Of a DNA stretch of 64,000 bases, positions 12,118-21,594 are shown piece after piece. Source of the DNA: Isoetes taiwanensis (Eukaryota > Streptophyta > Lycopodiopsida > Isoetales > Isoetaceae); contig JAJEKV010000525.1 in the NCBI GenBank assembly GCA_021234155.1, positions 94,940 to 158,939 on the forward strand, given 5' to 3'. The position numbers and the translations under genes are program-made. Position 1 is the first letter of the stretch; the number at the start of each line of letters is the position of its first letter. The notes beneath the pieces are model-generated. The model did no database searches. It saw only the letters and a program-made list of their open reading frames with translations, and was not told the DNA's origin.

Positions 12118-13960
12118 AGAGTGAATTGTATGAGATGTTCAAAGATGAACATCCCGAAGTGAAGATTAGCATCGAAAGTTCGAGCCGCTTAAGCCCACGC
12201 GGTGTGAGAAGGTTGAAAGAGAGGAACACATGCCGCAAGCAAGGAAGCATGAACAAGCTGATCTATACGTAAAAGCTTTTAGCGCCCGAGGAGCAAATTT
12301 CATGCCAATTGTACATGTTCTTGTGGTGTTTGTGCAGCAGATGAGAACAATGGCGCCCCGCCAAGCTCCTTCTAAAACATTTTCAAAATGTTGGTGCTAT
12401 GTGGAGAGCTACGGCCCGTGACAAGGAAGGCTTAAGAGTGGCATAGTTTGGATCTGCGGTCAAGGGAGAGTGCCGAATCGCGGGCAATCAAAATATTCAA
12501 ATCTGCCCTAAGGAAAAAGAGTCGCAGAATGAGAACATTGAATGGCAAGTTTACAAGCACGCGGAACGAACCTTCCAAAGTCGGGCACTTCAAGGAGGTT
12601 GAAGCTTGTTATCGAAAGCGGACTCCGTGTACATTGCTTGACAAGATGTTTCAAAGACCTTACAAAGTTCACTATTCACAACTTTTCAAAGCAAGTTGGC
12701 AGAGCAAACAACGTGAAATCAAAGGCAAAAATTGAGGGATGATTCTATTTTGTCAAGAATGGACTTTGTAGAGAACTACACTTTGCACCATTCGTGGAGG
12801 TTCAAACCGAAAGCATTGGAACAATGACCGATAACTATTCTCGTGCATATAACCATGATGAAAGTCAATGGCGAGCTGAAAAAAACTGTTCATTTGTATG
12901 TTTCCGATGTTATGAAGCATGATGCTTTCTTTGTTCAAAGGCTGCACTCAAGAAGCACCATATTTGGATGATGCAAAAGGTTTTGGCCACATCAAATACC
13001 ATGTCATGTGATCCGATGGGTGTGCTGCTCCGGCTTTAAGTGTTCTCGAGCCTTTATTTGAATGTGGCCCAATATTATAACAGTATAAAATTAGGATGCA
13101 AGTGGAATTATTTTGGCTCGTGCCATGGAAAAGGAGAACATGATGGGCAGTGTTTTGGAGAAAAGGGTTCCCAGCGACGAGCAAAGGAAAGAGAATGGTG
13201 TTCCGATTTTGGGTGCCAACTCGCTTTGCACTTTGTCGAGACAAAAGAAGTGCAAAATGGACAGAGTCATATGGGAGGTGATGGCGTAAGACATTAACAG
13301 GGACCCTCGCTCGATTGTGAGACATTGCCCGGTACTCTAGCTATACATTGTGTGTTCGCTATTAATCCAAATTTGACCCAACACTTGTCATGTATAGATC
13401 CCCGCCATGTTTTTGCAATGGTTGCTTGAATTTCAGATGGGGAGAATGTGAGAATCTCGAGCATTGTGGTGCGTGGAAGCCGCGACAACCGGAGCCTAGT
13501 TCGCCCGTGTCGCATCTAACAAGAAGAGCTAGTTGGTTTTATGCAGGTGATGAGCAAGAACTATCCGATGTACTCCAAATTGGAGACATATTTGCATCTT
13601 TTGCTGCCTCCGTGGAATCATGAAAATGTTCCATACTTCGCCCCTCCTATGAAGGAGATGCATATTCTTCAGAAGATGTGATTGACCCACTATGGAAATA
13701 GAATGCTTGCTGGTGAGGGTGGTTATAGCTGGTCATTACTATCAACTCGCTACAAGGCACAAAGCACAAGTACAAGTTGTTGGATGACAAAATAGTATTG
13801 GTACCAAACCGAATCAGAATTGGAGCAAAGTTCACGATGCAAAGCAGGTCAAGCATAAGTTGAAGGGGCACGCATAAACATATATGATGATCACGAGAGG
13901 TGCATGACATGCTTATATCAAGCCTACCTGAGATTGTTGAGTGCACATGACTAAGTTCTA
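12118..13960 (+). pseudogene. Decayed transposase-like gene (SDGCAA...HGKGEHDG type)
   Basis: Adding frameshifts, the plus strand reads ELYEMFKDEHPEVKISIE, then a Cys-rich block (about 12225-12350, with paired TC and C-x-C type cysteines). After a decayed stretch come HDAFFVQRL, GFGHIKYHVMWSDGCAA (about 12978-13031) and KLGCKWNYFGSCHGKGEHDG (about 13093-13152). Later pieces read YPMYSKLETYLHLLLPPWN (about 13565-13625). From memory, a family of transposon-type proteins in plants and animals has a Cys-rich N-terminal half and an SDG...Q(Y/F)K...HGKG..DG core; I cannot name its superfamily. At least ten stops or frameshifts are evident. It converges on the minus-strand gene of the element. Confidence 0.55.
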
Positions 13961-13995
13961 TACAAATGAACTTTCATATTTGCCATCATCTTCTG

Positions 13996-14361
13996 TTATG
14001 TTGAGAAAACTAGTCGATTGCTGTAAGTTTTTTTGTTATTTACTTATTTTTAATCGGGGTGCATTTTGATACTTCAATTTTCAAGATCACGTATATCTTC
14101 TCGTGATCAAGCAAAATGTATATCGAAAAGTACAAAATGTTTATCAATTGTTGCATGAAGAAGTTAAACTAGTCTGTGTTATGTTGAGAAAACTAGTCGA
14201 TTGCTGCAAGTTTTTTCTTATTTACTTATTTTTTAATCTGAAGTGCATTTTGATACTTAAATTTCAGTATCACACAATATCTTCTGTTTCCAAGCACAAT
14301 GTATATCAGAAAGTACAAAATGTTCATCAATTGTTGCATGAAGAAGTTAAACTAGTCTGTG
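13996..14361 (+). repeat. 183-bp tandem duplication between the convergent genes
   Basis: TTATGTTGAGAAAACTAGTCG begins at 13996 and again at 14179, and the following sequence (TATATC..AAAGTACAAAATGTT.ATCAATTGTTGCATGAAGAAG) is repeated with few changes. It lies in the intergenic 3' region of both genes. Confidence 0.85.
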
Positions 14362-14639
14362 AACTTGTTCTGTTATAATGGATATCAATAGCTTTTCTTT
14401 TGATTCATGAAACAAAGCAGAAAGTGGAACATGTATGGAGACAAAACTTTGTATTACATATCACAAGATATACAACCGGTCATATCGATATGATGCCAAT
14501 ATATACAAGTCTGTTGTTCATATTTTATATTAACATTAATTTACATTCAAAATCTGGTCACAGCCGATGTGAAGCCAGTACATACTATTCTGCTGTTTCA
14601 ATATATTACTTTCTTGCAGCTTGCCAATAGCCCTGACAT

Positions 14640-15290
14640 GCCATCTCTCGGCCCTTGTAGCCCCTCGAAAGCATTTGCCTCCAAACAATTGTGGTTAGTA
14701 CATCGGTTGGATTGCGTGAAAGGATTTCGGCTTCACATATTTGCTGTGTCCGGTGCTATCAACAAACCCTCTAGCCATGGTTTCGAAGTGTCAAGAGACC
14801 GTGTCTTCAACATCACTTTCCCTCGCCATGAAGGTGGGCATATGCAATTTTCGTTGGGATTGAAGAGCATCTTGTACTCGAGTCGCCTACTATTAGTGTG
14901 TTGCTGTCATTCCTGTCTGGATACTTCTCATATATGAACTCAATTGGCTTCAGATACAAAGGTTTATCTTCACATGGTGCAATCCGGAAAGGCAGCTCCA
15001 AACAGTGGCTTCCATCAAAGGTGAACCTTAAGTCCCTTATATCAAGGCCATTGTGAAGATTTTATCCACTACTCTTGATAGGTTCCATGGAGCTATTGAT
15101 GACCATATTCCTACTTCAAAGTGTTCAAATACAAATTCCGTGAATTCGCCTAGGTGGGGCCTTAAAAACAACACTTTCTTGCCTATTATGTCATAATTTC
15201 CAACTAGTCGATCATCCGATACCAAAGTCCTATGTATTTGTTTTGCCAAAACATTATTGATATCAAACACTATCAACCTTTTCGGTACAC
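14640..15290 (-). pseudogene. FCP1/NIF-like phosphatase domain of the element's accessory gene
   Basis: From 15276 down the minus strand encodes MIVFDINNVLAKQ (nucleophile block, DINN), VLFLRPHLGEFTEFVFEHF, then VGIWSSIAPWN and RVVDKIF. After a break it continues at 15001-14815 with KPLYLKPIEFIYEKYPDR and NDSNTLIVGDSSTRCSSIP, the late HAD block. Beyond a stop near 14790, ARGFVDSTGHSKYVKPKSF fits the C-terminal end of the plant family. The order matches plant FCP1-like proteins with a DLNG block. Several stops and frameshifts interrupt it. It is a diverged paralogue of the domain at 1-570. Confidence 0.7.
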
Positions 15291-15899
15291 CTGATATGAA
15301 AGAACATGCAATTTATCAATAAAGTATGGTGGAGTTAAATAAAAAGAGATTTTATTCATTAAAATTCAATGAAAAAATGTGTATTTTATAATCAAATAGT
15401 GTTCAGCATTGACAATAGGGATAGGTTGTTTCTCAGCCACATTTATTAGTACCAGGTGGTCTAATAGTTTCGGGTGCGATGTGAATGTGGTCTAACTCCT
15501 GAAGTAGTGCTCGGGTGAGAACATCACGACGATCCTCCGCATACTTTGGCAAGAACCAGCTTCGGGTAATCTGCAAATGTGACAACAATACTTACATAAT
15601 AAGTATTAAAAACCATTTGTTTGCAAGACAAAAGAAGTGAGACACTCACATTGGTAGTTTTACCACACATAACCATTGTGTCTACAAACTGTGATATAAG
15701 CCGCAACATAGAGGCCACATGAATCCCCATCTTTTCGGCTGTGGACACTTATGAATCTTCACAACCGGTGAAGGATTTTGTCCATGCTTCAAAAAGTGGG
15801 GCACTCGACACAACAACCGCGTGCCATAGTGAGGATGTGGAGCCGCAAAAGACCGCGGATCTATTTTGTAGCAAATGAATGAAAAAAGCTGCTAACATG
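15291..15899. other. Linker between protease-like and phosphatase-like segments; no clear domain
   Basis: Minus-strand frames here (for example 15524-15748) are short and unrecognised. The position suggests decayed coding sequence or introns of the accessory gene. Confidence 0.35.
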
Positions 15900-16560
15900 G
15901 TATCCAATCTACTCAATATTAATAAAAGGAGATGTGAAATACAAAATACCTCTTAAGTGCAAGCATGTCAACGCCAATGTCCCGGCAGAATTGAAGATCC
16001 GAATGTTGATGGTGTTCTTACTCTTAGTAAGTGCCATGTTGAAGATGGCCAAAGTGTGATGTTCAGTAACTCTACATAGCATTGGAATCATGATCCATCT
16101 GCACTTCAGCCAATTTATCCCTGTAAGAGCTACCTTTACAATATCTCTTCCACGCTCGGAGGCTGCCATAGATTTATCTTTTTTCGCTTGCCTTGGCCCA
16201 TGCCGCAAATTCCATGAAGTCCGTCGGTGGGAAGAACCAGACGTCGGCCTTCTTATCATCTGGAACACAGAGCTGCAGGTACCTATAACAAGTTGAAAAG
16301 GATAAAATTACTAACTTGACTTACACATACAAATGAACAAGTTCAAAGTCCAGTACCTTGCATACATATCCACATGCGGTTGGAAAATTTTCCCACATCC
16401 ATGTCCAAAGACATCTTGTTCAAATAAATAACACTCCATTTCGTGCAAAGATCACGGGAAAATCCTTGCCTTCTTGAGCTTCATCATTCGGTTCAGCAAG
16501 GCATCGTATGGCTGATTGAATCGCAGCCCCGGGTTCAATGACCAGTACATTTACACAAAT
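15900..16560 (-). pseudogene. Ulp1/C48-like cysteine protease segment of the accessory gene
   Basis: Minus-strand frames give PGLRFNQPYDALLNRMMKL (about 16545-16490), ADVWFFPTDFMEFAAWA (about 16240) and, after a frame change, NWLKCRWIMIPMLCRVTEHH directly followed by TLAIFNMALTKSK and INIRIFNSAG. The W-x-x-I/P ... HH-T-L-A-I-F-N-M ... I-F-N-S pattern resembles the core of Ulp1-type deSUMOylating proteases (W.fiPin...HW.l.vi....i.v.DS), which other plant DNA transposons are known to carry. The catalytic His fits the HH pair and the Asp position reads Asn. The Cys region was not identified. Inactive, with stops and frameshifts. Confidence 0.45.
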
Positions 16561-17440
16561 CATCTACATTCGCCTACTACTATCCATATTATTTTACGTT
16601 TTTAACTTGGATACTAGATGTAAAAAAAAAAAAAATGTAAGATATGTAGATCAAGTTACCCTCAGAGATCATTCTTACGCTTCTCACGACATCGTTTTCT
16701 GAGTCAAGATCCATTTCCTTCCCTTCTTTTTGGTTTCCTCACTCAGATTCTTATTAGGTCGAGAATCCTCGTCTTCAACCTCTCCCCGATTTCTCATTGT
16801 GATGAAATTCGGCCCTTTGCTATGTCAAGCAATATTTGACACAAACTTAAAAGTATCCCCGCTCTACATGTTGATGCTCGGAAGATTCCTTTTCATTAGG
16901 ACTGTAAACATAGGATGTCATGGATTTCAGCTGCCGTATTAATCGAAATAAAATGCTTTCTTACCGCTTTCTACTTGCTTTAATTGTCTTCTTTCGTGGG
17001 CTTTTTAGGCGTGGACTTCTTCTTTGGAGTCGGTTTAGGCTGCTTTGCCTTTACTTTTTTTGAAGATGTGGCCTTAGCCTCGCTCCCTCAATCTCTCGAA
17101 GTTCCTCGCCATAACTGGAATGTCACCATGCGGCACTGGTGCCGACCTCCTCAACTCAGACACCGCTAGAATAGTGATTTTGCTTTTTCCTTCAATCACT
17201 GCTTTCTTTCCCTCGGCTACATCTTGCACCTCAATTTTCTTTGGAACCTCCAAAACTGTGAAAACCGAACCAAGAATAAGAAATTGCTTCCTCTGACACA
17301 ATGCAAATTGAATTTGAAAACAAGCGCACCTGATCTGTGGTGTAATTTCTGCTCAGTAGTTTTTTTGGCACTTTGAAGCTCTGAAAATAAATCACATAAC
17401 AGTCAGATATCAGTCTCAAACTAATCAGTCTCTAACTGTT
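16561..17440 (-). pseudogene. Basic linker of the accessory gene
   Basis: Minus-strand pieces are Lys/Arg rich with repeated KVPKK and RRSPRLKSPRKK words, like the KSPRLNK start of the same gene at about 19080. Probably nuclear-localising or DNA-binding linker sequence. No fold is recognisable and stops are frequent. Confidence 0.4.
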
Positions 17441-17868
17441 CTGTACATATCAATAGCTGTACATATTACTAGAACTGATCTACATTGAAGTACTTTGAGT
17501 ACATACACATGTAAACAGCTATTTATCTAGATGGAATGTACATGTAATGTACATGAATGTGCTCCAATGTATGCACATGTACACATCAGACATTACATAA
17601 AATACCTCTAAATGTTCTGCCACAAAACTCAGTACACAACTCCTAATTTTATGTATTTAAGTTCTACATTTAGGACCCTACACTGTGAATGTACAACATG
17701 TATGTAAGAAACACATATATGTATGACATGCAAGCCAAGGAACTATAAGTATAAAATAACCAGTACACTCCTACATGCTGTAGCAAAACCTTAAGTGCAA
17801 AGAATCTACATGTAAATGGATTCTACATTAAATGGATTCTACCGGTGCAAAGACAAATTGAACATAAA
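17441..17868. other. ATGTACAT-rich intergenic or intronic segment
   Basis: Dense in TGTACAT, ATGTACATG and ACATGTA words. No coding frame of note. Confidence 0.6.
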
Positions 17869-18425
17869 TCATGAAATATCGCTTACCTCAAGTGTACACA
17901 CCCAAGATCTTTGAAATGTTTTCATCCCATTTGCATGCTCTTTAAGGTGATAGTCCAACAGTAAATAGAATATGAGAAAATGTAAGATATGAAATGAATG
18001 CTCGCATGGAGCAACTAGGATAGGTTCATTATTAGCAAAGCCATTACTACAAAACACACATCCATGCACGATATGAATTTTTCTTCAGCCGGAGAGATCA
18101 CTAAGCTTGTTTTGGGCTGAAGGAGAATCATTGCGAGAATGCATCATGTACTTATGCATATCATCAAGCCGTCCAAAGATTCAAACCGAACTTTGTGAGC
18201 CTCCTCAAGTCTCCGCAATCCTCTTTTCACATAACTCCTTCTCCCGAATGGCTTTCTCCAATGGCTCCTCGAATTCTCTTCAAACATTTCTTCCTTCCCT
18301 GGTTCTATCCCTCATCAAAAGGTCAACCTCCGCCGCGACAGTCTTGATGTCTCTCTTATTCTCATGAAGCGTCGCCGAGAACACTATTGATGTCTTCTTG
18401 TATGCGTGCTAGGTCCTCTTCATGT
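17869..18425 (-). pseudogene. Coiled coil plus RING-type half-finger of the accessory gene
   Basis: From 18425 down: EDLARIQEDINSVLGDAS, ENKRDIKTVAAEVDLLMRD and REFEEPLEKAIREKELCEKR, charged and heptad-like. Then comes CVFCSNGFANN followed by PCEHSFH, that is C-x2-C-x14-C-x-H-x2-H. This matches the first five ligands of the RING-H2 finger in the interrupted gene at 19985-20105; the last three ligands are lost. The order (N-domain, coiled coil, RING) is the same in both genes. Stops and frameshifts are present. Confidence 0.6.
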
Positions 18426-19100
18426 GCATCCTTTCTTCCCGAAATCTTATTTATATTGTCGTAATGCACATGCCTCGCTGAATTTTTCGGTTCTTCAACC
18501 TTATGTGCCGCTAATTAACTCTCCATGACACCGCCGCAATGAGTTTCGCAAATTCAAGCTCTTCCTTAGGGTAAAATCCTTGCTGAAATTTAGGAACCTT
18601 GGATGTGGATTTAGAGGTCCCAATTTCTTCTTCGTAATAGCAGATTCTTTTGCTCCTCCCTTTGCCAAATCTTTGGCCAAAACTTTAAAAGTATCCCAAT
18701 CTACTTTTACCTGTCACAATTGAAGGGCAAATGCACGAGCAAAGTACTCGTGTACATGGCGATTTGTGACCTCCCGCTTACCAAAAACAATTTCATAATG
18801 TTTGTAGAAGTTCTCGCCCACTCGGCTTCACGCTAGATTCTTTGAACCCCCGTGATGTCTTTGGGCCCCACCGCTTTCGTCCATTATCTGTTGTAAATCT
18901 GGAAAAATTTCATCTGCATTGACACATCTTACATGCTTTGCTTCCACAACAGTGGGTTCTTCACAAATAAGCCTTCTTTTTGGCCCTGGTTCCTCAGAAG
19001 TTTGAACCTTCCTCTTGTTCTTTTCGGCTTTCTTGCTAGAATCGGCTATTTTCAAAATTTTGTTTAATCTGGGTGACTTCCGGGAGGCAAAGGCGTCCAT
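18426..19100 (-). pseudogene. N-terminal part of the accessory gene
   Basis: An open frame starts at 19100 (MDAFASRKSPRLNKILKIAD), basic with KNKRK and PKRR words suggesting nuclear localisation. After frameshifts near 18840 it continues GENFYKHYEIVFGKREVTNR, HVHEYFARAFALQL, VKVDWDTFKVLAKDLAKGG. This aligns with the interrupted gene: VFYPDGVSN, NEVRKQLVLAFAWENCPEG, INWASYGAQVMMYKKC. The shared domain has no name I know. The start lies 330 bp inside the right TIR. Confidence 0.6.
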
Positions 19101-19370
19101 TGCTTGGATTTGGGCAAGGATTTCGAGGAAGAAGAATAGTTACAGTCGAATTACTTTGTTGATCACTCACAAACACAAAAAATTGGAACGGCGGCAAATT
19201 TTTTTTGGCAACAGGAAACACTTCGCAATCTCCCTCCGAAAAATTGCAATGAAGGTCCGTTCTGGTTGCCACTGCCACTCATAATTTTGAATTGCTGACG
19301 TGGCTACTCCTAATCATTACATATCCCAACTAACTAAAATTCAAAAAAATAACAAAAATGGGTGCCTACA

Positions 19371-19399
19371 TGCCCTACATTATACATAATGTAAGGGCA
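19371..19399. repeat. Palindrome just inside the right TIR
   Basis: TGCCCTACATTAT, a 2-base spacer, then ATAATGTAAGGGCA: a stem of 13 pairs with one bulge. Counterpart of the palindrome at 1043-1060. Confidence 0.75.
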
Positions 19400-19407
19400 T
19401 TTTTTTT

Positions 19408-19431
19408 AGACACCCTAGCTTTCTTTTACCC
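19408..19431 (-). repeat. Right terminal inverted repeat of the 18.4-kb element
   Basis: Exact reverse complement of 1019-1042. It is read through by the interrupted gene, adding VKES and a stop after the native codons. Confidence 0.8.
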
Positions 19432-20814
19432 TTTCCTCCCCTTCTTCATTCAAATCAATGTGCATTATTTTTCTCAGTGGATACTTTCTAGCCTCCACAA
19501 CTTTTTTCTTGTTAGTTCTCTCAACCCCTTTCTTCTTGCTGGTCCCAACTTCAGTGACCTTCTTGCTACTTGAGTTCCCTTTCTTTTTGCTAATTAACTC
19601 ATCCTTCTTTGGCATATCCTGTTTTTGTTTTCTCTTGGCTGGAGTGTCTAATATTTGACACTCAACTTCACTAGTGTTTAGACCTGCCTCTGAATCCTCT
19701 CCAATTTTACCATTGCTTCTCAAGTGTCTTGGGCTTACCATCTTAGATTGATCCTGGACAATTTCTGGCTCGTCCCTTGCATATCTCAACCTTCTCTTTG
19801 TGCTAAAGAAGGGGACTTCAACTGCTCAGGCAAAACATCTTCAACATCAAGCCGAGTATTTGATCCCAAATCTGGCCGAGCTTTCTGAGTTACTTTAGGA
19901 TCAAAAGAAGCAACCTGCTCAATTCCTGTTGGAGTACTCGTACCAAGTTCAATATAAAGGTCTTCAGGAATGTTACATTCACATTTCAAACATCTGCCCT
20001 CTTTGAACAATGAAGCACACATTACATGATATTCATGTTCACATTCAAGAACTACAGACATCTTGTAGTTATTATGAAAACTTAAACCACAAGCACTACA
20101 ATAACTTTGCAAAAAACCTGGAAGCCTTCTTTTGATGGTGTTGATGCAGAAAGGAGAGCTGGTGATTTGCCTCAGAATTTGAAGGTTACTTGCATGTTTT
20201 CCTGCATTTATCTCAACATCCAATTGAATTAATTCAGCTTCCAATGCCTCCTTCTTCACAAGAAGATCGGGATCTCCAGGTTTGCAAACAGACTCCAAGG
20301 ACTCACATGCATATTCTTCAAACATTAATTTCTTTTCTAAATCTGTGATTTCTAACTCCACTTCCTTTGTAATAACCACAGCTCTCTTCTCGGCAATAGT
20401 GGACTTTAGCTTTTCCATACTGCTTCTTTTTTCAGACAAGGTTTTAAATATTTTATCATTGGATTTCTCATCAGCAGCCAGACTAACAACAATATCTTAC
20501 ATTTCCTTTCCCATCTCTGCCTTTTTATTCTCAAGCTTCCCTAAGTTTTCTGTCACTAACTGCAGGTTATGCTTCAAATTAGTCTGATCAAGAGTAGGCT
20601 TAGGAATACCTTTTGCAGAAATAGCAGGCTTTGAATCAATTTCAGCTTTTGCTTTTTGAACATTTTTTTTCGGCCTGCATTTCTTGTACATCATAACCTG
20701 TGCCCCATATGAAGCCCAATTTATCTGATGACCTTCAGGATCAAGCAGTCCTTCAGGGCAATTTTCCCATGCAAAGGCAAGAACCAATTGTTTTCTTACT
20801 TCATTATTAGAAAC
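19432..20814 (-). pseudogene. Middle part of the interrupted gene: N-domain, coiled coil, RING-H2, basic region
   Basis: From 20814 down: VSNNEVRKQLVLAFAWENC and a GHQINWASYGAQVMMYKK block, then KKNVQKAKAE. A TAA interrupts the frame at 20497-20499, but the same frame continues DIVVSLAADEKSNDKIF. A charged, coiled-coil-like stretch follows (about 20460-20190). The RING-H2 finger at about 20105-19985 has all eight ligands, C-x2-C-x15-C-x-H-x2-H-x2-C-x8-C-x2-C. After a one-base slip near 19810 comes FFSTKRRLRYARDEPE and a Lys-rich tail (KKKGNSSSKK). It ends at the 18.4-kb insertion; the frame resumes at 1014. RING-H2 proteins usually act as ubiquitin or SUMO ligases. Expected nuclear from its basic tracts. 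Either a host gene or the accessory gene of a second, outer element. Confidence 0.75.
20807..20814. repeat. Left target-site duplication of the hAT element (TTAGAAAC)
   Basis: Exactly repeated at 26130-26137. Eight bases is the standard hAT duplication length. Confidence 0.95.
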
Positions 20815-21594
20815 CAGGGTGTTTTTTAGTGGCCCCGGCGGGCCAGTTGGCCACACATTCACATTTTTCAAAAAATAGTCGGCCACACCTGAGTAGGATG
20901 CATTCTCGCCATGAGCAAAGGGTGGTGGCCAGTTCACAACACCAAATTATTAAATTCATTTCATAAGTGGCCAATTTATCATTTGCCCCATCTTCATAAC
21001 CATAGGGCGTGGCCATTTCAAAATATATCCGCACTAAAAAACCTGCTGGGGTGGCCATTTAAACCATGGAATAATTGTAAATTTCTAGGATTGTGGCCAG
21101 GCCCTACATTGGCCAATTGTAGAGTCACAATTTCGCCACTTGTAGGGGCTAAATCTTGTTTGAGTTTTTAGACTTAAATTCCCAAAGTATTTTTTAATAA
21201 TATATTATTTTTTCAAATTTTGTGGATTCGAATTTGCAATTGCCCTATTCTGCTCCAGTCCCGCTCGAATCCTCTCTTCGTTGTCTCGGCTCAAATCAAA
21301 GGTTAGTTTTCATTCTCCAAGTATCTGCAATAAGTGTTTTTGTTAGATTCATGCTATCGAATGAATCCAGTTGTGCTTATGTCTACAATCAATTAATCTC
21401 TTAGTAATCCTAGTTAAAGAATGAAGCACGAATTTGTTTTTTACAATTGCATCAAGATCATACAAACTAAAGGCCTACTCTGCCCAGCAAAGAAACGGAT
21501 GTTAGATTGTATTGTTCTGATATTGTTATGTTTTTGCTTCCTTAATTTGTAGAGAAATTCTTGTAACTAATTTTTATATGTTGATACAGCTATA

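Larger units (their letters stand above)
1019..19431. mobile_element. 18.4-kb DNA transposon with 24-bp TIRs, unassigned superfamily
   Basis: The ends are a perfect 24-bp inverted repeat (1019-1042 and 19408-19431, starting GGGTAAAAG and ending GGTGTCT), each followed inward by a palindrome, and flanked by TTTC duplications. Inside are a decayed plus-strand transposase-like gene (12118-13960), a decayed minus-strand multidomain gene (14640-19100), simple-repeat arrays and further nested repeats. The two genes converge. The element sits inside a gene paralogous to its own minus-strand gene. I cannot assign a superfamily: the 4-bp duplication and the TIR do not match hAT, CACTA, Mutator or mariner as I know them. 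Both genes carry many stops and frameshifts, so this copy is probably not autonomous. Confidence 0.75.
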
